Made by a program: the position numbers and the translations under genes
Notes under the pieces: model-generated
The model's database searches: none
The model's input: the letters and a program-made list of their open reading frames with translations, nothing else
What the model was told of the DNA's origin: nothing
Origin: Allocoprococcus sp004560705
GTDB taxonomy: Bacteria; Bacillota; Clostridia; Lachnospirales; Lachnospiraceae
Assembly: GCF_052065755.1 (NCBI RefSeq)
Contig: NZ_JBQHTK010000001.1
Location: 310,001 to 374,000 of the forward strand
Length of the DNA: 64,000 bases
Direction of reading: 5' to 3'
In this document: positions 35,154 through 43,913 of the stretch, piece after piece
How the letters are laid out: every line of letters begins with the position of its first letter
Position numbering within the stretch: position 1 is the stretch's first letter

Positions 35154-35755
35154 AATTTTTTCTCCATTATCTCACGCATCATGCGGAGTCCTTTTCCTCT
35201 GTGACTGAGTTCATTTTTTTTCTCGGGAGCAAGCTCCGCTGAGGTACACCCATACTCCGGCAGATAGAAAATCGGATCATATCCAAATCCATTTCCCCCT
35301 GCAATCTCATATCCAATTTTCCCCTCCATCGTTCCACGCACAACTTCATGACTTCCATCCGGGAAAACTGCCGCAATCGCACAGACAAACCGGGCCGTCC
35401 TTTCTTCGTCCGGAACCCCTTTCATCCTTGAAAGGAGAAGGCTGTTTTTAATATCATAGGAAGTATCTGTCCCAGCATAACGCGCCGAATAAATCCCCGG
35501 TTCTTTATTCAGATAATCAATCTCCAATCCGGAATCATCCGCCATAACAATCGCATTCATATTCTTAACTTTATCCAGGCCTGCGATTGCCTTCGCCTTG
35601 ATCATTGCATTTTCTTCAAACGTCTTTCCGTCTTCTTCAACCTCCACATCAATTCCAACTTCCTTCATGGAAAGTATCTCCATTCCCAGATCGGACAGAA
35701 TCATACGGATTTCTTTCATTTTGTTCTTATTTCCTGTTGCAAAAATAATCTTCAT
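35150..35755 (-). CDS. rdgB: XTP/dITP diphosphatase (RdgB/HAM1)
   Basis: Cleans the nucleotide pool of deaminated purines (dITP, XTP) by releasing pyrophosphate. 201 aa with FATGNKNKMKEI at the N-terminus, MADDSGLEID (catalytic acidic pair), GRGKGLRMM-type tail (SHRGKGLRMM) and GNGFGYDPIFYLPE. It starts 4 nt after the methyltransferase stop and overlaps yfcE, so the three genes form one operon. Confidence 0.96.
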   Translation of the reverse strand: MKIIFATGNKNKMKEIRMILSDLGMEILSMKEVGIDVEVEEDGKTFEENAMIKAKAIAGLDKVKNMNAIVMADDSGLEIDYLNKEPGIYSARYAGTDTSYDIKNSLLLSRMKGVPDEERTARFVCAIAAVFPDGSHEVVRGTMEGKIGYEIAGGNGFGYDPIFYLPEYGCTSAELAPEKKNELSHRGKGLRMMREIMEKKL

Positions 35756-35759
35756 CTCT

Positions 35760-36905
35760 CTACCCTCTTTTCGGCGGTTTCGGTCCCATAAACTGATAAA
35801 AATACGTTTTCAGCATTCCATTATATATTTTCCGGTTTTTATCTGCCTTGCGTCCAAAGTATCGTTCTGCGTCCTCATAACTTGTAATCATGTACGCCGA
35901 CCACGAATCCAGGAGTCGGAAGCTTTCTCCAAACTCGCGATAAAGCTCCGGAAGGTTCTTTTTCTCTTCCAGACGTTCCCCATAGGGCGGGTTCGTGATA
36001 ATAAAACCATATTTTTTCGGATGTCTCAGATCCTTCACCGCTCGCTCCTGAAAATGGATCAAATGATCCATTCCTGCATCCTTCGCATTCTGTCTGGCAG
36101 CCTTCACCGCCTCTGCATCAATATCATAGCCTTGAATATCCACTGAAACATTCACATCTACCAGATCATTTGCCTCATCCAATGCATCATACCAGGCCTT
36201 TTTGGGAATCAGATTATCCCATTCTTCCGCAAGGAAAGAACGGTTCATCCCCGGAGCCATATTCGCTGCCATCATCGCCGCCTCAATCGGAAATGTTCCA
36301 CTTCCGCAGAAAGGATCTACCAGAATCCGCTCTTTCTTCCATGGTGTAAGCATGATAAGAGCGGCAGCCAAGGTCTCTGTAATCGGTGCCTTCACTTTCA
36401 TCTGACGATATCCTCGCTTATGCAGTGATACACCCGAAGTGTCAATTCCGATCGTGACAACATCTTTCATCAAAAAAACACGAATCGGATAAGATGCTCC
36501 GTCTTCCGGGAACCATTCCAGCCCATAGTATTCCTTCAGCCTTTCCACCATTGCTTTCTTCATAATGGACTGGATATCGGAAGGACTAAATAGCTTACTC
36601 TTAACAGACGCTGCTTTTGTCACCCAGAATTTTCCGTTTTTCGGTATATATCTCTCCCATGGCAGAGCTCTGGTCTTATCAAATAATTCTTCAAACGTCT
36701 CTGCCTTAAAAGCGCCCACCTTCAAAAGAACGCGTTCTGCCGTGCGCAAAAAAATATTCGCATCGCAGATTGCCTGCGCATCTCCCCAGAAACTTACTCT
36801 TCCATCATCAACCGACGCTATTTCATACCCCAGATCAAGCACCTCTCTTTTAAGAACCGATTCCAGTCCAAAATGACAGGGTGCAATCAACTCCATTTTT
36901 TCCAT
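35760..36905 (-). CDS. THUMP-domain class I SAM-dependent RNA methyltransferase (RlmL/YpsC-like)
   Basis: 381-aa RNA N2-guanine methyltransferase. N-terminal ferredoxin-like and THUMP region (residues 1-160, APCHFGLESVLKREV), then a Rossmann MTase with VDPFCGSGTFPIEAAM and catalytic ITNPPYGERL. Corresponds to the N-terminal half of E. coli RlmL and to B. subtilis YpsC, which target 23S rRNA (m2G2445). No sign of the C-terminal RlmK part. First gene of the rdgB-yfcE operon. Confidence 0.92.
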   Translation of the reverse strand: MEKMELIAPCHFGLESVLKREVLDLGYEIASVDDGRVSFWGDAQAICDANIFLRTAERVLLKVGAFKAETFEELFDKTRALPWERYIPKNGKFWVTKAASVKSKLFSPSDIQSIMKKAMVERLKEYYGLEWFPEDGASYPIRVFLMKDVVTIGIDTSGVSLHKRGYRQMKVKAPITETLAAALIMLTPWKKERILVDPFCGSGTFPIEAAMMAANMAPGMNRSFLAEEWDNLIPKKAWYDALDEANDLVDVNVSVDIQGYDIDAEAVKAARQNAKDAGMDHLIHFQERAVKDLRHPKKYGFIITNPPYGERLEEKKNLPELYREFGESFRLLDSWSAYMITSYEDAERYFGRKADKNRKIYNGMLKTYFYQFMGPKPPKRG

Positions 36906-36980
36906 GTGTATCCTCCAGTTTTTCTTCCATTCTATATTACGTTTACTGATACTGTTTTGTCAACACTTCCCTGCAAACAA

Positions 36981-37000
36981 AAAAACGTCCTTTGGACGTT
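36981..37000 (-). terminator. terminator after the repeat-protein gene
   Basis: AACGTCC-TTT-GGACGTT hairpin (36984-37000) followed on the minus strand by a run of seven T. A second hairpin without T-tract (GGGGATG...CATCCCC, 37027-37062) lies just upstream. Confidence 0.85.
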
Positions 37001-37080
37001 TTTATCTATATATGATATTAGAATCAGGGGATGCAGTGCCTGTTTAACGGCACCACATCCCCAGCCTTTACAGCAGTACT

Positions 37081-37308
37081 CTAGTATTTGTCACTTCCCG
37101 CATTCCGGTTCTGACCAGCATTGTTTCTGTCAGATACATTTTTGTCCGCTGCGTTTCTTCCTGACGCATTTTTGTTAGACCCATTCCTGTCTGACGCGTT
37201 TCTGTTTGATGCATTCCTGTCTGATGCATTTCTACTCTGTTCGTTTCCATACGAAGAATACGAATTTTTGTTTGTGCTGCTCTCTGATGAGCTATAATTC
37301 TTTGCCAT
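37081..37308 (-). CDS. Asn/Ser-rich repeat protein, 75 aa
   Basis: Low-complexity protein starting MAKNYSSSESSTNKNSYSSY, with about nine imperfect five-residue repeats of the form R/K-N-A-S/A-D/N/G (residues 26-65). Composition is nearly all Asn, Ser, Arg, Asp, Gly and Ala; no hydrophobic core or cysteine. GGAGGAATATCAA precedes the ATG. A sigma-G-like promoter (37384-37412) makes a spore-associated role plausible. The family is unknown to me; spore coat filler or a DNA/spore-core protein are guesses. Confidence 0.75.
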   Translation of the reverse strand: MAKNYSSSESSTNKNSYSSYGNEQSRNASDRNASNRNASDRNGSNKNASGRNAADKNVSDRNNAGQNRNAGSDKY

Positions 37309-37383
37309 TTGATATTCCTCCTGCCTGATTTAATAAACATTTTCCGGCTACAAGCACCACTTGCTTGTATCTGGTACAGACTA

Positions 37384-37412
37384 TAGTATCTCCCGGCATT
37401 TCCTTTTTATGC
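37384..37412 (-). promoter_or_regulatory. possible sigma-G/F-type promoter
   Basis: Minus strand GCATA (37412 to 37408), 17 nt, GATACTA (37390 to 37384), close to forespore sigma-G boxes GMATR and CATNMTA with one mismatch. No sigma-A boxes fit better. Between it and the gene lies a perfect 8-bp inverted repeat TACAAGCA/TGCTTGTA (37349-37369). Confidence 0.4.
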
Positions 37413-37525
37413 GAACCTTAAGGATTTTTTAATTTTTGCTTGATTTTTTTACCAGTTTATATTATACTGATTTCTGTAGAGAGAACACTTTCTACAACCC
37501 CTTATTAATTATTTATACTCCCCTC

Positions 37526-37555
37526 AAAAGACCGGTAGCTCCCCTATCGGTCTTT
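37526..37555 (-). terminator. terminator of the HAAS-domain gene
   Basis: AAAGACCG/CGGTCTTT hairpin on the minus strand with a TTTTG tail, 12 nt after the stop codon. The remaining bases up to 37309 hold the repeat-protein leader only. Confidence 0.75.
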
Positions 37556-37567
37556 TATTGTACCCTT

Positions 37568-38032
37568 CTATTCCTTTGATCCTTTTATCAATTTTATCAG
37601 TAGCATAATGATCAGTATCGGAATCACAACTGGTGCAATCAGGCTGACTAATCCGGTGATTATCGAAACGACAACGCAGATAATACCCACAACAACCAGC
37701 ACAAGCAACAGCTTTTTCCACCATGTATCAAACCGGAACACTTTCACCTGGTTCGTACTGTAATCCTTTCCGGCCCCACCGGCTGCCCCATATCCACTAT
37801 TCGATTCATAAATATACTCTCCGCCATTCTTCGCTTCCTCGGAGTCAATGATCGTCTTCGCAATCACCCAGGGATCTCCCAATTCTTCCAGTATCTCCTG
37901 TTCGCTTCGTCCCTTTCTCATCTCTTCATTGATATATCGTCCGTAATATTCTACATTTTCCCGTACCACATGCGGTGAAACATTCTGATCGAGTGCTTCT
38001 CTTAATTTTTCCAAAAATTCTGTTCTGCTCAT
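37568..38032 (-). CDS. HAAS/DUF1700-domain membrane protein
   Basis: 154 aa. An N-terminal HAAS-type helical domain (MSRTEFLEKLREAL, VEYYGRYINEEMRKGRSEQEILEELGDPWVIAKTI) is followed by a Gly/Tyr-rich linker and two hydrophobic helices near residues 105-148. HAAS proteins often work with a PadR regulator and sense envelope state; no PadR gene is adjacent here, so the role is open. Confidence 0.85.
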   Translation of the reverse strand: MSRTEFLEKLREALDQNVSPHVVRENVEYYGRYINEEMRKGRSEQEILEELGDPWVIAKTIIDSEEAKNGGEYIYESNSGYGAAGGAGKDYSTNQVKVFRFDTWWKKLLLVLVVVGIICVVVSIITGLVSLIAPVVIPILIIMLLIKLIKGSKE

Positions 38033-38116
38033 CCTTGTTCTCCTCTATACTCTCCAACTGGCTTTATCCCATCTGAAACAAACTGCATTTTCCAAAATCC
38101 ACTCTCTGTTTCAAAA

Positions 38117-38171
38117 AAGACCTTAGACTTAGCGTAGCATAAAAGCTTCCACTTTCCAAGTCTAAGGTCTT
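38117..38171 (-). terminator. terminator of the distal glutamine synthetase gene
   Basis: Perfect 14-bp arms (38117-38130 and 38158-38171) followed by TTTTTTG on the minus strand. Confidence 0.92.
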
Positions 38172-38230
38172 AAAATTATATTATGATTTTCTATGCTTTT
38201 TCTAAAATTTCCACTTTATCCCACAGAGTT

Positions 38231-40345
38231 TTAAACTTCAAACAGAAGATCTCCATAAGAAGGCATCGGCCATACTTCCTTATCCACAATCATTTCCAGT
38301 TCATCCACCGGTTTACGAAGTGCTGCCATTGCCGGTACTACACTGAAATGATAAAATTCAGACTGAACTTTTCCTTCTTCTTTTTCAGCAGCTTCTTCTG
38401 TAATATCAGACAGAGCAGACAGAGCTTTCTTAGCCTCTGCAAGAAGTGCTGTCACTTCAGAAAGCATCTCTTCCTGAACAGAAGCATCTGCTCCTGCCTC
38501 TTTAACTGCGATTACAGTATCAGCGAGAGTCTTTGTATATTTCACAACTGCCGGGATAATCTGTTTTGCAGCAATGTCAATCATCGCTCTCGCTTCAATA
38601 TTAATTGCCTTGGCATAATTCTCGTATTTAATCTCAGCTCTGGACTCCAGTTCCGCTTTGGTAAATACATGGAATTTACCGAACAAATCTACCGCTTTAT
38701 CAGTTGTAAGCGCCGGAATTGCTTCCACCATGGACTTAATGTTCGGAAGACCGCGTTTCTCAGCCTCTGCAACCCATTCGTCCGAATATCCATTGCCATT
38801 GAAAATAATTCTCTGATGTTCCGTCAGATATTCTTTGATTAAGTTATGTACTGCAACATCAAAATCTTCTGCTTTCTCCAGAACATCACATGCCTCAGAA
38901 AAAGCTTCTGCAACGATTGTGTTCAATACAACATTCGGGCCTGCAATCGAATCACGGGAACCTACCATACGGAACTCGAATTTATTTCCCGTAAACGCAA
39001 ACGGTGAAGTTCTGTTTCGGTCAGTTGCATCTTTTGTCAGATCAGGAAGTGTTGACACACCTGTCATCAATTTACTTTCTGCAAGGCTGTGTGTTGCCTC
39101 TCCTGTACTGATCAACTGTTCCACAACATCTTCAAGCTGCTCACCAAGGAATACAGAAATAATAGCCGGAGGTGCTTCATTTGCTCCCAATCTATGATCA
39201 TTACCAGGATCTGCCGCAGACTCACGAAGCAGATCTGCATGGGTATCTACCGCTTTCAAAATGCAGGCAAGTACCAGAAGGAACTGGATATTCTCGTGTG
39301 GAGTTTTTCCCGGATCAAGAAGATTAATTCCGTCATCTGTTGTAATAGACCAGTTATTATGTTTACCAGAACCGTTAACACCGGCAAACGGTTTTTCATG
39401 AAGAAGACATTTCATGCCGTGTTCGCATGCAACTTTTTTCAGTGTCTTCATTACAATCTGATTATGATCTACCGCAATATTTGCCTCGGCATAAATCGGT
39501 GCAAGTTCGTGCTGTGCCGGGGCAACTTCATTATGCTGTGTTTTTGCAGCCACGCCAAGTTTCCAGAGTTCCTCATTTACATCTTTCATAAAAGCAGCGA
39601 TTCTCTGACGAATCGTTCCAAAATAATGATCGTCCAGTTCCTGCCCTTTCGGAGGCATTGCTCCAAACAATGTACGTCCTGTATAGATAAGATCTTTTCT
39701 CTGCATGAATTTCTTCGCATCTACCAGAAAATATTCCTGTTCAGGACCAACAGATGGTGTCACTTTCTTGGATGTTGTATTTCCAAATAAGCGAAGAAGC
39801 CTGATCGATTCTTTATTAATCGCTTCCATCGAACGAAGAAGTGGTGTCTTCTCATCAAGCGCCTCACCGGTGTAAGAGCAGAATGCTGTAGGAATACAGA
39901 GGATCGCCCCACCTGCATCTTTTCTCACAAATGCCGGTGAAGTGCAGTCCCACGCTGTATAGCCCCTCGCTTCGAAGGTGGCACGCAGTCCGCCTGACGG
40001 GAATGAAGAGGCATCCGGTTCACCTTTGATCAGTTCTTTTCCGGAAAAACTCATTAATACTTTACCACTCGGCAGCGGTGCTGAAATGAAAGAATCATGC
40101 TTTTCAGCAGTCACACCGGTGAGCGGCTGGAACCAATGTGTATAATGAGTAGCACCTTTTTCAATTGCCCATTCTTTCATCTCATGCGCAATTACATCTG
40201 CAGTTGCAAGATCCAGCTCTTTCCCCTCTTCAATTGTCTCTTTCAGTTTCTTATAAACTTTCTTTGGCAGTCTCTGCTGCATAACAGTATCATTGAATAC
40301 ATCTTCGCCAAAAATATCTGCCACATTAAACAGTTCACTACTCAT
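38231..40345 (-). CDS. glnN: type III glutamine synthetase (copy 1)
   Basis: ATP-dependent ligation of ammonia to glutamate. 704 aa from ATG 40345 (GGAAAGGAAGG upstream), the large GSIII class. Signatures are SSFPSGGLRATFEARGYTAWD, GPEQEYFLVD, NEVAPAQHELAPIYAE, GVNGSGKHNNWS and NRTSPFAFTGNKFEFRMVGS. The first 22 codons of the longer ORF overlap a hairpin and are unlikely. A paralog of similar length lies upstream, so the pair is a tandem duplication. A hairpin with T-tract precedes its ribosome site. Confidence 0.95.
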   Translation of the reverse strand: MSSELFNVADIFGEDVFNDTVMQQRLPKKVYKKLKETIEEGKELDLATADVIAHEMKEWAIEKGATHYTHWFQPLTGVTAEKHDSFISAPLPSGKVLMSFSGKELIKGEPDASSFPSGGLRATFEARGYTAWDCTSPAFVRKDAGGAILCIPTAFCSYTGEALDEKTPLLRSMEAINKESIRLLRLFGNTTSKKVTPSVGPEQEYFLVDAKKFMQRKDLIYTGRTLFGAMPPKGQELDDHYFGTIRQRIAAFMKDVNEELWKLGVAAKTQHNEVAPAQHELAPIYAEANIAVDHNQIVMKTLKKVACEHGMKCLLHEKPFAGVNGSGKHNNWSITTDDGINLLDPGKTPHENIQFLLVLACILKAVDTHADLLRESAADPGNDHRLGANEAPPAIISVFLGEQLEDVVEQLISTGEATHSLAESKLMTGVSTLPDLTKDATDRNRTSPFAFTGNKFEFRMVGSRDSIAGPNVVLNTIVAEAFSEACDVLEKAEDFDVAVHNLIKEYLTEHQRIIFNGNGYSDEWVAEAEKRGLPNIKSMVEAIPALTTDKAVDLFGKFHVFTKAELESRAEIKYENYAKAINIEARAMIDIAAKQIIPAVVKYTKTLADTVIAVKEAGADASVQEEMLSEVTALLAEAKKALSALSDITEEAAEKEEGKVQSEFYHFSVVPAMAALRKPVDELEMIVDKEVWPMPSYGDLLFEV

Positions 40346-40374
40346 AACTACCTTCCTTTCCTGATACAAAAAGT

Positions 40375-40405
40375 GAGGGCATCCCGCCTTATGCGGAACG
40401 CCCTC
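40375..40405 (-). terminator. hairpin-T structure between the two glutamine synthetase genes, possible leader attenuator
   Basis: GAGGGC-GTTCCGC-ATAAG-GCGGGAT-GCCCTC (minus strand) folds into a continuous 13-bp stem, then ACTTTTTG. It is 150 nt after the upstream gene but only about 25 nt before the ribosome site of the downstream one. A weak promoter TTGCAT (40473 to 40468)-17-TATCGT (40450 to 40445) lies before it, which would place it in that gene's leader. Confidence 0.65.
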
Positions 40406-40558
40406 GTTCATGTTCTAAATATATTTGCTTTTTAGATACGTTTACGATACACTCTTTTTTCAAAAAATGCAAGACAATTTTTCCTTTTTGTGGATTTTTT
40501 CACAAATCATCATAGCATCTTATGCGATTTTCAACATATCCACCAATACTTTCATGGA

Positions 40559-42682
40559 TTATACTTCAAATAACAGATCCCCGTAAGAAGGCATCGGCCA
40601 CATGCTCTTGTCCACAATCATTTCGAGTTCATCAACGGGTTTTCTTAATTGTCCCATCACCGGAACTACTTCCTGCATGATAAAATACGCCTGTTCTCTT
40701 CCGATTTCTTTTTTCGCGACTTCATCCGTCACGGAAATAAGCTTCTCCAATGCATTTTGTGTATCTGTCAACAGTTCCGATGCCTGTACAAGCAATTTGT
40801 CCTGTACGACTGTGCTCGCATTCGAATTCGCCTGTTTCACCTGATTAATTGAATTCGCGAGAGAAGTCACATAATGGATCACCGCCGGAACGATGTGCTT
40901 ACTTGCAATATCGATCATAGAACGCGCCTCAATATTCACTGCTTTGGAATAAGTCTCGTATTTAATCTCAGCGCGTGATTCCAACTCAGCACGGGTAAAC
41001 ACGTCGAATTTTTCGAACATCTGAACCGTATCTTCTGTGGTCAGATACTCCACAGATTCAACCATAGTTTTGATATTCGGAAGGCCACGTCTTTCCGCTT
41101 CTTTCACCCATTCCTCGGAATATCCATTACCATTGAACACAATTCTCTGATGTTCAGAAGCATACTGCTTGATCAGATTGTGTACAGCCATCTGAAAATC
41201 ATCCGCCGCTTCCAGCACATCACACGCATCCGAAAACGCTTCCGCAACGATTGTATTCAAAACAACATTCGGAGCAGCTACAGAATCTCTGGAACCCACC
41301 ATACGGAATTCAAATTTGTTCCCTGTAAAGGCAAATGGTGAGGTTCTGTTGCGGTCAGTTGCATCCTTAGCAAAATCCGGAAGTGTACTCACACCCGTAT
41401 GCAATTTGCCGCCCTTCAAGCTGTGTGCCGCTTCCCCAGTATTGATCAGCTGTGTAAGTACATCCTCCAACTGTTCCCCAAGATACGCTGAAATAATTGC
41501 CGGCGGCGCTTCATTTGCCCCCAGCCGATGATCATTTCCCACATCCGATGCCGATTCTCTCAAAAGCTCCGCATGCCGATCTACTGCACGTAAAACACAA
41601 GTCAGAACCAGCAGGAATTGAATATTCTCGTGCGGAGTTTTTCCAGGATCAAGGAGATTGATTCCATCATCCGTAACTAAAGACCAGTTATTGTGTTTTC
41701 CGGAACCATTCACCCCTTCAAATGGCTTTTCATGAAGCAGGCAATGCAGATTATGACGATACGCGACCTGTTTCAGCGTCTCCATCACAAGCTGGTTGTG
41801 GTCAACAGCCACATTACACTGCTCATAGATCGGTGCAAGTTCATGCTGTCCCGGAGCTACTTCATTATGCTGCGTCTTAGCAGAAACTCCCATTTTCCAG
41901 AGTTCTTCATTCACATCTTTCATAAAAGCTGCAATTCTTTCACGGATTGCTCCAAAATAATGATCGTCCAGTTCCTGCCCTTTCGGAGGCATTGCGCCAA
42001 ACAACGTACGTCCTGTAAACACCAGATCTTTTCTCTTCAAATATTTATCCCGATCCACAAGGAAATACTCCTGTTCAATTCCAACTGAAGGAATCACTTT
42101 CTGAGAAGTTGTGTTTCCGAACAATCTCAGAAGGCGAATAGATTGTTTATTGATTGCTTCCATGGAACGAAGAAGCGGTGTTTTCTGATCCAGCGCCTCG
42201 CCTGTATACGAGCAGAATGCCGTCGGGATATAGAGAATAGCTCCGGTCCCCTCTGGATCCTTTTTCACAAATGCCGGCGAAGTACAATCCCACGCTGTAT
42301 AGCCCCTTGCCTCAAACGTAGATCTGAGTCCTCCCGACGGGAAAGAAGATGCGTCCGGTTCTCCCTTAATCAATTCTTTACCCGAGAACTCCATCAGTAC
42401 CTTCCCATCCGATCTGGGCGCAGAAATAAAAGAATCATGTTTCTCTGCTGTCGCTCCGGTAAGCGGCTGAAACCAGTGCGAATAATGAGTTGCACCTTTT
42501 TCAATCGCCCACTCTTTCATCTCATGCGCTATTACATCGGCCGTTGTCGCTGCCAGTTCTTTCCCCTCTTCAATTGTTTTCTTCAGTTCCTTGTAAGTTT
42601 TTTTCGGAAGACGTTCCTGCATGACAGCATCATTAAATACATTTTCCCCAAAAATATCAGCTACATTTACTACACTACTCAT
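40559..42682 (-). CDS. glnN: type III glutamine synthetase (copy 2)
   Basis: 707-aa GSIII, colinear with the downstream copy apart from a few short indels (for example KKDPEGTGA for RKDAGGA). All catalytic motifs are kept (SSFPSGGLRSTFEARGY, GIEQEYFLVD, GQHELAPIYEQCN, GVNGSGKHNNWS, GNKFEFRMVGS), so both copies look active. MSSVVNVADIFGENVFND start; AGAGGG lies upstream. Two active copies may be differently regulated by nitrogen status. Confidence 0.95.
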   Translation of the reverse strand: MSSVVNVADIFGENVFNDAVMQERLPKKTYKELKKTIEEGKELAATTADVIAHEMKEWAIEKGATHYSHWFQPLTGATAEKHDSFISAPRSDGKVLMEFSGKELIKGEPDASSFPSGGLRSTFEARGYTAWDCTSPAFVKKDPEGTGAILYIPTAFCSYTGEALDQKTPLLRSMEAINKQSIRLLRLFGNTTSQKVIPSVGIEQEYFLVDRDKYLKRKDLVFTGRTLFGAMPPKGQELDDHYFGAIRERIAAFMKDVNEELWKMGVSAKTQHNEVAPGQHELAPIYEQCNVAVDHNQLVMETLKQVAYRHNLHCLLHEKPFEGVNGSGKHNNWSLVTDDGINLLDPGKTPHENIQFLLVLTCVLRAVDRHAELLRESASDVGNDHRLGANEAPPAIISAYLGEQLEDVLTQLINTGEAAHSLKGGKLHTGVSTLPDFAKDATDRNRTSPFAFTGNKFEFRMVGSRDSVAAPNVVLNTIVAEAFSDACDVLEAADDFQMAVHNLIKQYASEHQRIVFNGNGYSEEWVKEAERRGLPNIKTMVESVEYLTTEDTVQMFEKFDVFTRAELESRAEIKYETYSKAVNIEARSMIDIASKHIVPAVIHYVTSLANSINQVKQANSNASTVVQDKLLVQASELLTDTQNALEKLISVTDEVAKKEIGREQAYFIMQEVVPVMGQLRKPVDELEMIVDKSMWPMPSYGDLLFEV

Positions 42683-42745
42683 ATGTTTCCCTCTCAGATT
42701 CTTTCATTCTTATTTCCGGCAGTTATCCCTCTGCCTAATATTATC

Positions 42746-42780
42746 AAAAAGGAGTCTTGCAGTTAAGCAAAACTCCTTTT
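42746..42780 (-). terminator. hairpin-T structure between fba and glnN copy 2
   Basis: AAAAGGAGT-TTTGC/GCAAG-ACTCC stem followed by TTTTTG on the minus strand, 43 nt after the fba stop and 64 nt before the glnN start. It may simply end fba. Downstream of it I find no clear promoter, only GGCAG/CTGCC (near 42719-42736). Confidence 0.75.
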
Positions 42781-42822
42781 ATACCATTTTTCATAGGACA
42801 TCCTTGTCCATTTTCCAAATGA

Positions 42823-43689
42823 TTATTCAGCTTTTCCCACAGAGCCAAATAATTCCATTTTTTCTTTTACTTTAGCAACAATTGCTTCTGCACCCGGTTT
42901 CAAAAGTTTACGAGGATCAAATCCTTTTCCTTCCAGGTCTTTACCAGCTTCAATATATTTGCGAGTGGCTTCTGCAAATACGAGCTGACATTCTGTATTA
43001 ACATTAATCTTAGACACACCAAGATCAATTGCTCTCTTAATCATATCATCCGGAATACCTGTTCCGCCATGAAGCACTAACGGGAGATCTCCGGTAAGCT
43101 GCTGGATTGCATCCAAAGTTTCGAAGCTGAGTCCCTGCCAGTTAGCCGGATATTTTCCATGGATATTACCAATACCAGCCGCAAGGAAATCTACTCCAAG
43201 GTCAGCAACCATCTTGCACTCGTTCGGGTCTGCGCATTCGCCCATACCAACGACGCCATCTTCTTCTCCACCGATAGCTCCAACTTCTGCTTCAAGAGAC
43301 AATCCCTTTTCAGCACAAATTGCTACCAGTTCTTTTGTCTTTGCGACATTCTCTTCAATCGGATAATGAGAACCGTCAAACATAACTGATGAGAAACCTG
43401 CTTCGATACATTTCATACATCCGTCATAGCTGCCGTGATCCAGATGAAGTGCTACCGGAACCGTAATATTCATTTCTTCCAGCATACCATTCACCATACC
43501 AACAACTGTCTTGTATCCGCACATGTACTTTCCAGCACCTTCAGACACACCAAGAATAACCGGTGATTTTGTTTCCTCTGCTGCAGTTAAAATTGCTTTT
43601 GTCCACTCAAGATTGTTGATATTAAACTGTCCTACTGCATAATGTCCAGCTTTTGCTTTCTGAAGCATCTCTTTTGCTGATACTAACAT
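42823..43689 (-). CDS. fba: class II fructose-1,6-bisphosphate aldolase
   Basis: Zinc-dependent cleavage of fructose-1,6-bisphosphate (or tagatose bisphosphate) to triose phosphates. 288 aa; metal ligands in LHLDHG, HGGTG and GIGNIHGKYP. GTGGAGG lies 7 nt before ATG 43689, which I prefer over 43695. Only 38 nt separate it from the upstream tRNA-Glu, without a visible promoter, so both are probably co-transcribed. KbaY/GatY-type tagatose aldolase is the alternative. Confidence 0.93.
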   Translation of the reverse strand: MLVSAKEMLQKAKAGHYAVGQFNINNLEWTKAILTAAEETKSPVILGVSEGAGKYMCGYKTVVGMVNGMLEEMNITVPVALHLDHGSYDGCMKCIEAGFSSVMFDGSHYPIEENVAKTKELVAICAEKGLSLEAEVGAIGGEEDGVVGMGECADPNECKMVADLGVDFLAAGIGNIHGKYPANWQGLSFETLDAIQQLTGDLPLVLHGGTGIPDDMIKRAIDLGVSKINVNTECQLVFAEATRKYIEAGKDLEGKGFDPRKLLKPGAEAIVAKVKEKMELFGSVGKAE

Positions 43690-43727
43690 TTTCATTCCTC
43701 CACTTCTCTGATGGCATTAAAAAAGGC

Positions 43728-43799
43728 TGACCCCCAGGGGAATCGAACCCCTGATTCGACCGTGAGAGGGTCGCGTCTTGACCGCTTGACCAGGGGGCC
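43728..43799 (-). tRNA. tRNA-Glu(CTC)
   Basis: 72-nt tRNA, acceptor GGCCCCC/GGGGGTC, anticodon loop CTCTCAC between CGACC and GGTCG, T-arm GGGGTTCGATTCCCC. CCA not encoded. Confidence 0.96.
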
Positions 43800-43821
43800 A
43801 GGTGATTTACCTCACTCGCTT

Positions 43822-43850
43822 ATTGTATCTCATTTTCCACTAATATACAA
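43822..43850 (-). promoter_or_regulatory. promoter of tRNA-Glu (and probably fba)
   Basis: TTGTAT (43850 to 43845), 17 nt, TACAAT (43827 to 43822), 22 nt before the tRNA 5' end. Confidence 0.8.
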
Positions 43851-43913
43851 GTGTTTTTTTTATTTTTTTACTTTTTTTGCTGTTTCAATAGCGAAAGTCC
43901 CCGTTTTCGCAGG

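Noticed and set aside
37105..37260. Short repeats resembling a CRISPR or tandem DNA array
   Set aside because: The units are 15-nt, imperfect and in frame with the Asn/Ser repeat protein; no spacers or cas genes.
38183..38842. 219-aa plus-strand ORF
   Set aside because: Antisense to glnN copy 1 and its terminator; cysteine- and phenylalanine-rich shadow translation.
40346..40450. Glutamine riboswitch or ANTAR twin hexaloop hairpins in the glnN leader
   Set aside because: The single hairpin has a 5-nt loop and none of the conserved bases of either element.
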